Source: Sporomusa malonica
GTDB taxonomy: Bacteria > Bacillota > Negativicutes > Sporomusales > Sporomusaceae
NCBI RefSeq assembly: GCF_041428715.1
Contig: NZ_CP155572.1
DNA length: 64,000 nucleotides
Strand: one strand, 5' to 3'
Each line of letters opens with the position of its first letter. Position 1 is the first letter of the stretch. A program made the position numbers and the translations under genes. The notes beneath the pieces were generated by a model. That model made no database searches, was not told where the DNA came from, and saw only the letters and a program-made list of their open reading frames with translations. Of this stretch, positions 52,231 to 58,995 are shown in pieces.

Positions 52231-53253
52231 CTACGCACCAGTACCAAAGGAACAGGCCGGGTACTGGCAAACATCACATTCCAGACATAAGCCGCCCATC
52301 CCTAGCTTTACGATCATGGGTCTGGTAATATGTTGACCGGACAAAACCAACGGAAGAACCAAGTCAAAAACAGTCGTTTTATGATACATTACACAGCCTG
52401 GCAGTCCTAAAATAGGTACCTTTCCCAAGTAGGCCACCATGAGCATCGATCCTGGCAATACAGGCGCACCGTAGGTTACAATTTCCGCACCTGCATTTCT
52501 GATTCCACTTGGGGTGACATCATCCGGGTCAACCGACATACCTCCGGTTGTCAATATCAAATCAGCACCATTAGCGATCAAGGCACTCACAGCTTGCGAT
52601 ATTTTTTCCATATCATCCGGGACAAGGATGTGCTGCATTACTTTGCACCCAAATCCTTCAACTTTTGCTTTTACGACCGGCCCAAACTTGTCTTGAATGC
52701 GTCCATGATAAACCTCGCTGCCTGTCGTAATAATTCCCACTTTATAAGAGCGATACGGTGTAACGGCAGTGACATTGGTTTTTCGACCAATAGCTTCAAC
52801 CATTTCTATTTTTGTTTCATTAATCAGTAAGGGAATAACCCGGACACCAGCAACTATTTCCCCTTTTTTTACAGGTCGGTTGTTGTTACGGGTCGCAACA
52901 ACAACCTCCTCAATCATATTAATACTTGTTAGAAACTCTTCATTCACAGCGAACATTCCATCATACTCTGCTATAAGATTTACTTTACCTTCACTGGGTT
53001 CAGTCAGGACAAGGCCTGGTCCTTTTATTGCCCGGGCAATACGTACTCCAGCTTCATTCTCATGTGCAAATCCCTCTTTAATCTCCCATACATACAAATG
53101 TTCCTTCCCCAGCTTTAAAAGATTGGGGATATCTTGTTCTTTAATGATGTGACCTTTCTTAAACGCTTGCCCCTTAAATTCACCAGGTACTATTTTGGTA
53201 ATGTCATGACACAACACGTTGCCAATGGCATCTTCAACTCGGACTATCTGCAT
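52231..53253 (-). CDS. Molybdopterin-binding (MogA/MoeA-like) protein with Cys-rich tail
   Basis: A 340-aa protein. The N-terminal part (1-165) resembles MoeA-type linker domains, and the MPT-binding domain (about 170-315) has VGIITTGSEVYHGRIQDKFG, LILTTGGMSVDPDDVTPSG and ILGLPGCVMYHKTTVFD. It ends with a Cys cluster GLCLECDVCQYPACSFGTG (four to five Cys) that could bind a metal or Fe-S centre and is not part of ordinary MoeA. Its exact step in Moco assembly is unknown. It lies between the MOSC gene and moeA. Confidence 0.85.
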   Translation of the reverse strand: MQIVRVEDAIGNVLCHDITKIVPGEFKGQAFKKGHIIKEQDIPNLLKLGKEHLYVWEIKEGFAHENEAGVRIARAIKGPGLVLTEPSEGKVNLIAEYDGMFAVNEEFLTSINMIEEVVVATRNNNRPVKKGEIVAGVRVIPLLINETKIEMVEAIGRKTNVTAVTPYRSYKVGIITTGSEVYHGRIQDKFGPVVKAKVEGFGCKVMQHILVPDDMEKISQAVSALIANGADLILTTGGMSVDPDDVTPSGIRNAGAEIVTYGAPVLPGSMLMVAYLGKVPILGLPGCVMYHKTTVFDLVLPLVLSGQHITRPMIVKLGMGGLCLECDVCQYPACSFGTGA

Positions 53254-53296
53254 ATACTTCAGCCCTTTCCGTTTTTATCATAGGATGTAGCTTGTT

Positions 53297-53731
53297 TTAG
53301 TTGAGTCTCTCTATTTCATCCTCTGGTTTTATCCAGCCGGGGGTGATTACTTTGGCAAAAATCCCTTCCCGGGGCATAACACAATCGCCCGTTTTTTCCC
53401 GTATGGCACAGCCTAAATGGCATTCTTTTCCGATTTGAGTCACTTCCAGCAAAGTCTCTCCTACCTTGAGTTTGGTTCCGACAGGGAGTTCAAACAGCAT
53501 AATGCCTTCTGTTGTAATATTCTCAGCAAAACTTCCTGTTTCAAGATTGTCAAATCCCATTCTTCTAATTTTATCAATACTCTCGGTTCCGAGGAGACTT
53601 ACCTGTCTGTGCCAATCACCGGCGTGCGCATCTCCGTTAAGTCCACAGTTGACCTCAAAATAGCCTTTTCCAATTGCTTGCTTGGGCTGCCCTTTTTCCT
53701 TACTGATATTTATTGCCAATACCTTTGCCAT
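53297..53731 (-). CDS. MOSC domain protein
   Basis: A 144-aa single-domain MOSC protein with GLNGDAHAGDWHRQVSLLG (about 32-50), NITTEGIMLFELPVGTKL and the conserved Cys in KECHLGCAIREKTGDCVM. Small MOSC proteins are associated with Moco biosynthesis or sulfur carriage to molybdenum or tungsten. ATG at 53731 behind GGAGG; a longer frame to 53770 lacks an RBS. It lies between moaC and the second MPT-binding gene. Confidence 0.9.
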   Translation of the reverse strand: MAKVLAINISKEKGQPKQAIGKGYFEVNCGLNGDAHAGDWHRQVSLLGTESIDKIRRMGFDNLETGSFAENITTEGIMLFELPVGTKLKVGETLLEVTQIGKECHLGCAIREKTGDCVMPREGIFAKVITPGWIKPEDEIERLN

Positions 53732-53787
53732 TGCAAAACCTCCGTATATTAATAATTCAAGGGTACACACTGTTAAATCAATCTGCT

Positions 53788-54267
53788 TTACAAGACTCTC
53801 TTGACATGGCCGCTTTTTCCGCCTGATTTTTCCAGTAGCTTTATATCGCTAATTTCCATCCAGCGGTCAATGGCCTTACTCATATCATAAATTGTCATAG
53901 CAGCAATGCCGGCACCGCTGATGGCTTCCATTTCCACACCGGTCTTGCCGGTTGTTTTGACCTGGCACTGAATAGTTATGCTAGAATCTGGTTCGCTGAT
54001 TTCAAATTCTATATCCACCGAACTAAGCATCAATGGATGGCACATGGGAATTAAACTGGCCGTATGTTTTGCAGCCATAACACCAGCGACCTGAGCTACT
54101 CCCAGAACATCACCTTTTTTAATTCCTCCGCTCTTTATGGCCTCCAGGGTAGCGGGCTGCATGCGAACAACCGCCTGCGCCGTAGCTATACGTACGGTAT
54201 CTGTTTTTTCACTAACATCCACCATGCGGGCATATCCCTCAGCATTAAAATGAGTAAACTCCATCAT
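53788..54267 (-). CDS. moaC: Cyclic pyranopterin monophosphate synthase MoaC
   Basis: Second step of Moco synthesis, after MoaA (159 aa). Motifs: HFNAEGYARMVDVSEK, KHTASLIPMCHPLMLSSVDI (about 67-86), KTGVEMEAISGAGIAAMTIYDMSKA-type segment near 110-130 and the active-site Lys. Its ATG overlaps the moaA stop (TAATG), implying coupled translation. Confidence 0.96.
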   Translation of the reverse strand: MMEFTHFNAEGYARMVDVSEKTDTVRIATAQAVVRMQPATLEAIKSGGIKKGDVLGVAQVAGVMAAKHTASLIPMCHPLMLSSVDIEFEISEPDSSITIQCQVKTTGKTGVEMEAISGAGIAAMTIYDMSKAIDRWMEISDIKLLEKSGGKSGHVKRVL

Positions 54268-55253
54268 TAGCCTCCTATTTGATACATCTTGCGTTTGTTA
54301 TCCGCACCCCAGCCTTCGGTCATGTAATGACGGTTAGGCTTTTCTCTTATTGCTTTGCTAAACAGATGTGCAATTTTTTCATCACTAGCACCATTTTGCA
54401 GCGCCATTTTTAAATTGATTTCTTGTTTTCCGAATAAGCAGCCGCGAAGTTTGCCATCGGCAGTCATGCGAATACGATTGCACTCAGAGCAAAAATGATC
54501 ACTCATAGCGCTTATAAAACCAACACTGCCAAGTCCGCCGTTTATTTGGTAACATTTGGCCGGGCCATTTCCTTGTACAGTCGAACCTTTATACAGATCA
54601 TACTGCTGCTCGATAATTTCTTTGATTTCGCTGACACTTACCACCCGGTCTGTCTGATAAAATGGCAAATCTCCAATCGGCATGAACTCGATAAATCGCA
54701 CGTGCAGCGGCATTTCTTTAGCTAGTTTAACAAAATCAAGTATTTCATGATCATTGATTCCTTTCATGACCACGGTGTTTATTTTTACTGGTGCCATACC
54801 CATTTCCAGCGCTTTAGCAATAGATCGCGTCACATCACTCAGTCTCCCGCGGCTGGTAATGTAGTTGAAGCTGTCTGGTTCAAGACTGTCCAGACTGAAA
54901 TTAACCCTGGTTAACCCTGCGGCCTTGAGCTCTTCTGCCATGTCAGCAAACAATACCCCATTTGTCGTAATAGCAACATCGGTAATTTGGGGAATCTTTG
55001 CAATTTGCTCAACAAGATCGGTGATATTCTTACGGACGAGTGGCTCACCGCCGGTTAATCTTACCTTACGAATTCCAACCCGGGCAGCCACCCTGATGAG
55101 ATGGACAATCTCTTCCAGTGCCAGTACATTCGTATGTCCAAGACTTTCTATTCCCTCTTCCGGCATGCAGTACTTGCAACGCAAATTGCACCTGTCCGTA
55201 ACAGAAACACGCAAATAGTTGATCTCTCTAGCATAACTATCAAACATGGACAC
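54267..55253 (-). CDS. moaA: GTP 3',8-cyclase MoaA
   Basis: Radical SAM enzyme for the first step of Moco synthesis (328 aa). N-terminal radical SAM cluster RCNLRCKYCMPEEG (CX3CX2C) and C-terminal cluster CSECNRIRMTADGKLRGCLF (CX2CX13C) are intact, though the usual GG tail is short (ends IGG). The frame begins with GTG at 55253; an ATG two codons later (55247) is better spaced from GGGAG. Controlled by the riboswitch-terminator leader upstream. Confidence 0.96.
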   Translation of the reverse strand: MSMFDSYAREINYLRVSVTDRCNLRCKYCMPEEGIESLGHTNVLALEEIVHLIRVAARVGIRKVRLTGGEPLVRKNITDLVEQIAKIPQITDVAITTNGVLFADMAEELKAAGLTRVNFSLDSLEPDSFNYITSRGRLSDVTRSIAKALEMGMAPVKINTVVMKGINDHEILDFVKLAKEMPLHVRFIEFMPIGDLPFYQTDRVVSVSEIKEIIEQQYDLYKGSTVQGNGPAKCYQINGGLGSVGFISAMSDHFCSECNRIRMTADGKLRGCLFGKQEINLKMALQNGASDEKIAHLFSKAIREKPNRHYMTEGWGADNKRKMYQIGG

Positions 55254-55395
55254 TCACTCCCTTCCTATTAAAATGAATATTGCGATGCTTATACTGATAC
55301 TGAAATGCCAATACGTGCAGTGAACTTGCTGATTGATTATTAAAATCAAAAACTTCTGTGCGAAAAGCGCACAGAAGTTTTATGACAAAACTCAT
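55240..55395 (-). CDS. Possible 51-codon leader ORF overlapping the moaA terminator
   Basis: An ATG at 55395 follows AAAGGAGGCGCTTC, a good RBS that is also the 3' end of the riboswitch. The frame runs through the terminator hairpin and stops inside the moaA start region. The peptide (begins MSFVIKLLCAFRTEVF) resembles nothing I know. It may be chance, or a leader whose translation affects the terminator. Confidence 0.25.
   Translation of the reverse strand: MSFVIKLLCAFRTEVFDFNNQSASSLHVLAFQYQYKHRNIHFNRKGVSVHV
55349..55381 (-). terminator. Intrinsic terminator between riboswitch and moaA
   Basis: Stem AACTTCTGTGCG / CGCACAGAAGTT (12 perfect pairs, extended by A-T pairs) with a five-base loop, followed on the minus strand by T5 and GATTTT. 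It lies about 95 bases before moaA and 5 bases past the aptamer, the place expected for riboswitch-controlled attenuation. Confidence 0.88.
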
Positions 55396-55512
55396 GAAGC
55401 GCCTCCTTTCCAAAAGTGGGAGGTAGTGGAATTTCTTTCACTACCCCGTGAACCCATAGGTTCAGACTGCCAGACCATGGATAACTTTAGGTCATACAGC
55501 TCGGAGTGCTGA
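55386..55512 (-). promoter_or_regulatory. Molybdenum cofactor (Moco) riboswitch upstream of moaA
   Basis: The minus-strand RNA has the conserved 3' core of the Moco RNA motif: a GGTAGTG / CACTACC hairpin, CTCCCACTTTTGG, then AAAGGAGGCG. This closely parallels the E. coli moaA leader as I recall it (hairpin, CTCCCGTATCTGG, AAAGGTGT). The outer stem is likely to involve GCACTCC near 55507. Its place before moaA and the terminator agrees. Upstream stems were judged by eye. Confidence 0.82.
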
Positions 55513-55518
55513 TTCTAT

Positions 55519-56130
55519 TTACTTGGATGGGCTATGCGAATTCGTTTCATTCTTATTTTTATCTACAAGTTTCAAGCCTTGATAATAAGCTTGACCTAAA
55601 CACTCACCGAATGCATAATATGCTCGGTCTGAAGCACTACTGATCATTGGCTTGACCATTCCAACAACTGGTACTCCATTTTGATCTAAAACTTCATCGT
55701 CTGCTTTGATTCCAAGAATTTGACCTATAAATTGAGTATGCAGCCCTATTTCAACAGCATGCAGAAGTTTGCACTCAAACGTTAGAGGAAACTCTTTGAC
55801 GTATGGAGCGTTAACAATATCACTTCTTATAGGTGTAAGACCTGTCGTAGTAAATTTATCATCGTTTTTTCCAGAAGCAATCCCAGCATAGTCCGTTTCG
55901 ACAATATAGTTCGTCGATGGTATGTTGACCGTAAATGCTTTCTGCTGAAAAATATTGGTGTATGTTAACCGTGTTTTTTGTAAAGAAATTGTCAAACAAG
56001 GGGGAGCTGAACAGCATATCCCGCCCCACGCAACAGTCATAATATTGGGGTGATCATTAGCATCATAGCTTCCAACAACCCATACTGGTGAAGGCATTGC
56101 AACCACTCTAGGTACAAGGGATTTCTTCAT
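55519..56130 (-). CDS. Flavin reductase-like (FMN-binding split barrel) protein
   Basis: A 203-aa protein of the flavin reductase-like family: MPSPVWVVGSYDANDHPNIMTVAW-type N-terminus (here residues 12-35), SLQKTRLTYTNIFQQKAFTVNIPS (about 49-72) and CKLLHAVEIGLHTQFIGQIL. Members bind FMN and reduce flavins or iron-type acceptors; the substrate here is unknown. Last gene of the oxidoreductase cluster, 33 bases after the MBL gene and just before the moaA leader. Confidence 0.85.
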   Translation of the reverse strand: MKKSLVPRVVAMPSPVWVVGSYDANDHPNIMTVAWGGICCSAPPCLTISLQKTRLTYTNIFQQKAFTVNIPSTNYIVETDYAGIASGKNDDKFTTTGLTPIRSDIVNAPYVKEFPLTFECKLLHAVEIGLHTQFIGQILGIKADDEVLDQNGVPVVGMVKPMISSASDRAYYAFGECLGQAYYQGLKLVDKNKNETNSHSPSK

Positions 56131-56163
56131 TACTCCACCTTCTAAATTGAATTAATCTACTTT

Positions 56164-56952
56164 CTAAAACTTAATACGCATTCCATCATAAGCGACAATA
56201 ACATTCCCAAACCTTGCAACTTTTTCAGTTAGCTGGCTCTCAGTTACAGGCTGACTATAATGTATCGCTAGGTGAGTAAGAACAGTCTTTTGAGCCTGGG
56301 TGCTTCTTCCGAGATCAATGGCTTGCTCAATTGACATATGCGAATGTGGAAACCAATTCTCGCCATGGAAGGTCGCATCACATATCAGCCAGTCAACCTC
56401 GTATACATTTCGTCCAGTAGCTTCTGGAAGTCCGGCAGTATCAGGAAAATAAGCAATTCTAGTCAGCTCTGATTCCACTAAAAATCCCGCAGTTTCAATT
56501 CCATGATTAGCAGGCAATGGAGTTAAACGAAAGCCACCTAAATGGTATTGCCTCTCAAACTCCCATGGTTTTACTTCAAGTACATCGGCTAGATTTGGGA
56601 AAGCATCCTCAAACTCTTGTACAGCACTTGGCGGCAAATATGCCAGAATTGGTCTACGCCGCTTTAATTTGACGAAATATTCAATCTCCCCCAGACCACC
56701 GAAATGATCATAATGCCAGTGAGTCAGAAACATACAGTCAATCTCGGAGATTTTCTCACGTATAAGTTGGCTCCGTAAATCCGGCGATGCATCGATAAGT
56801 ATTTTTTTGTTTTCATCCCCAACAAATGCCCCACTCCGTGTTCTGCTAAGTCTAGGATTGTTTCTAGCTTCCTGACATGCTACACAATCACAAAAGAATG
56901 AGGGTAAGCCCGGCCCGGCACCAGTACCAAGTAGAATAAAATTGCGTTCCAT
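56164..56952 (-). CDS. PhnP/PqqB-like MBL-fold metallo-hydrolase
   Basis: A 262-aa MBL-fold hydrolase. The dinuclear metal motif is FLTHWHYDHFGGL (HxHxDH, about 75-87), with further ligands in PANHGIET, YFPDTAGLP and HSHMS. The N-terminal cysteines FFCDCVACQEARNNPRL match the structural zinc site of PhnP-type enzymes, which cleave cyclic phosphodiesters. There is no phn operon here, so the substrate is unknown. ATG start, 13 bases after the GNAT gene. Confidence 0.88.
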   Translation of the reverse strand: MERNFILLGTGAGPGLPSFFCDCVACQEARNNPRLSRTRSGAFVGDENKKILIDASPDLRSQLIREKISEIDCMFLTHWHYDHFGGLGEIEYFVKLKRRRPILAYLPPSAVQEFEDAFPNLADVLEVKPWEFERQYHLGGFRLTPLPANHGIETAGFLVESELTRIAYFPDTAGLPEATGRNVYEVDWLICDATFHGENWFPHSHMSIEQAIDLGRSTQAQKTVLTHLAIHYSQPVTESQLTEKVARFGNVIVAYDGMRIKF

Positions 56953-56965
56953 ACAAAATTATCTC

Positions 56966-57460
56966 CTAATTGAAATTACTACAATAGGACATATGCGGGT
57001 GACTATAAAACACCATTGGAACGGGATTACACTCCTCTTTCTCCTCACAGGTATTACATTGCATGTTGTAAGGAGAAACTAACTTAGAGAAACTGCTGGG
57101 AACGAACCCATTCTTTTTATAAAAGTTTATTGCTGTACCTCTCGCTACGGTTGTTACTTGAAAGGTACCATGCACTAGTTCACCCGGATCGCAACAGTAC
57201 TTTTGTGGGTGGCGAAGCAACTCTTGCATGAACTGGGTACCTAGTCCCTGGCTCCGCCCCTCATGTGACACAGCTAACACCGATAAATGAAATACACTAT
57301 CACTTATTGAAGTTAGCAACGCTCCGGCCAGCAGATCGTTATCCCTTTTCAGCAAAATATGTTCTTCAATGTCGCCTGCAAGACCCATACCATATTCTAA
57401 AAATAATGACTGCAACTCATCTAGATCATTGTTAGTGGCAAACTCGATCTTATAATACAT
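56966..57460 (-). CDS. GNAT-family acetyltransferase with Cys-rich tail
   Basis: A 164-aa GNAT: LSVLAVSHEGRSQGLGTQFMQ (about 65-85) is the acetyl-CoA-binding loop (RxQGLG), and AINFYKKNGFVPSSF is the terminal GNAT motif. It then extends into a tail with CNTCEEKEEC and a last Cys near the end, unusual for GNATs and able to bind a metal or cluster. ATG at 57460. It lies between the anchor subunit and MBL genes; its substrate is unknown. Confidence 0.8.
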   Translation of the reverse strand: MYYKIEFATNNDLDELQSLFLEYGMGLAGDIEEHILLKRDNDLLAGALLTSISDSVFHLSVLAVSHEGRSQGLGTQFMQELLRHPQKYCCDPGELVHGTFQVTTVARGTAINFYKKNGFVPSSFSKLVSPYNMQCNTCEEKEECNPVPMVFYSHPHMSYCSNFN

Positions 57461-57475
57461 ATAAATCACCTGTCG

Positions 57476-58441
57476 TTATCTCTTGGGATTCAGCCACTGA
57501 GCCTTTTCCTGCCAGCGTCTTTCAAGCGAAAGGGCAAGTTGAGCAATTTCTTTCTTACTCATCTCCGTCCGTTCTTCACCGGGAAGCGCTACTCTCACGG
57601 CTGCTCTCAAAAAGTCTAGTCTGAAACAAACTCCACCAGCAAGAACCAGTACTGCAGCAATAACCAGCCAATATACGGATGCAAAAAGCAAGTTAAGTAG
57701 CAAAGGTACTAACGTCCCCAGTATGACTACGCCAACCCAAAAGGAATGGGAGAATTCACCCGTCCATAGTTTTTCTGCGCCACGTCTTGCCTCTTCAGAA
57801 GCGGATAATTTCATTCCTAATACATAACCCGGTACAGTAATTAACTGTGCAATTAAGAGACCGGCAGCCAAACGTCTAATTATAGCTGTATAAGAATTAT
57901 CAGCGTAACCCATGATCATCAAGATTAGTAATAGTGCTGAAGCACCAGTAGCCGCTCCGTTGATTAAGAAAACACTAACAAGTCCACTACCATTCCAAAA
58001 GCCTCTGCCTTTTGCTTCGCCAAGTTCAATCCCTGGGTACGAAACATATAGGAATGCTGTAATGATTGCCAAAATTGCTACAATTTCTTTGAGCCAGCCA
58101 AATCCGGCCCACGGAATAAAGCTGAAGAAAAACGTTGCATATACAAACACTAACGGAATATACAAGCTTTGTAATATTGAACCAAAGCTCATAACTGATG
58201 CAAACGGGCGTGAGTTAACCAAATGTCCTCTACTTTTATGAGTTAACTCAATGAGTAGTAACAGTGCACCAAATCCAGCTACTGCGAATGCTACGATACT
58301 CACCCAGCCATTTATTTGTCCGGATATTTCGTTGCCAACCAAATCTGTTATCGCGACGATAATAAACATCATCGCCCCCATTGCGGCTAAGAAAAAGTAC
58401 CACGCCGGCAGACTTCCCCAGTATTCTTGCTGCTTTTCCAT
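57476..58441 (-). CDS. NrfD/PsrC/DmsC-like membrane anchor subunit
   Basis: A 321-aa integral membrane protein with eight or more hydrophobic helices, matching anchor subunits of polysulfide/DMSO-type reductases that exchange electrons with quinones. FGALLLLIELTHKSRGHLVN and RPFASVMSFGSILQSLYIPL are family-like. The C-terminus is a charged cytoplasmic tail. It follows the Fe-S subunit gene by 11 bp. Confidence 0.88.
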   Translation of the reverse strand: MEKQQEYWGSLPAWYFFLAAMGAMMFIIVAITDLVGNEISGQINGWVSIVAFAVAGFGALLLLIELTHKSRGHLVNSRPFASVMSFGSILQSLYIPLVFVYATFFFSFIPWAGFGWLKEIVAILAIITAFLYVSYPGIELGEAKGRGFWNGSGLVSVFLINGAATGASALLLILMIMGYADNSYTAIIRRLAAGLLIAQLITVPGYVLGMKLSASEEARRGAEKLWTGEFSHSFWVGVVILGTLVPLLLNLLFASVYWLVIAAVLVLAGGVCFRLDFLRAAVRVALPGEERTEMSKKEIAQLALSLERRWQEKAQWLNPKR

Positions 58442-58452
58442 ACTAACCCCTC

Positions 58453-58995
58453 CTATGGCATGATGTAATAAACTGATGGCTTTGTGCCCAAATGCGGATA
58501 TAATGGTTGTGCATTATTTTTCCGTATCAGTTTTACTATCTCGCTATCAGGATCATCAAGATCACCGACATATCTTGCTTGTAACTGGCAAGTTTCTACG
58601 CAGCGTGTGACCATCCCCTCGTCTAAGCGATTGAAGCACATGGTACACTTTTCTACAATTCCGTTTTCCTCATTCATCTGACGTACACCGTATGGGCAAA
58701 CCACCATACAGAATAGACAGCCTACGCATTTCTCCGGATCAATAGACACTATGCCGTCTTCGCGATGGTGACTAGCACCAGTAGGACAGCCGTCAACACA
58801 AGGGGCATCCTCGCAGTGCATACATCCGATGGTAATATTATAGGAAGTCAAATTAGGAAATTGCCCGATCGGTCCGACTTTAGAAACCTTACAATACTTC
58901 ATGTCAAAAGGTAATTTATTTTCATTTTGGCAAGCGATAGTGCATGCATGACAGCCTACACATTTTCTCAAATCAATCAGCATTCCCCAATGCAT
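58453..58995 (-). CDS. Four-cluster 4Fe-4S electron transfer subunit (DmsB/PsrB-like)
   Basis: A 180-aa ferredoxin-like subunit with sixteen clustered Cys: CVGCHACTIACQNEN, CMHCEDAPCVDGCPTGA, CVGCLFCMVVCPYG and CTMCFNRLDEGMVTRCVETC, enough for four 4Fe-4S clusters. It wires the catalytic subunit to the NrfD-like anchor. ATG at 58995 overlaps the stop of the previous gene (TAATG); the longer frame starts inside that gene. Confidence 0.93.
   Translation of the reverse strand: MHWGMLIDLRKCVGCHACTIACQNENKLPFDMKYCKVSKVGPIGQFPNLTSYNITIGCMHCEDAPCVDGCPTGASHHREDGIVSIDPEKCVGCLFCMVVCPYGVRQMNEENGIVEKCTMCFNRLDEGMVTRCVETCQLQARYVGDLDDPDSEIVKLIRKNNAQPLYPHLGTKPSVYYIMP

Noticed and set aside
52211..52270. Longer moeA start at 52270
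   Set aside because: It overlaps the preceding gene, and a GTG with GGGAGGG at 52210 gives the family N-terminus.
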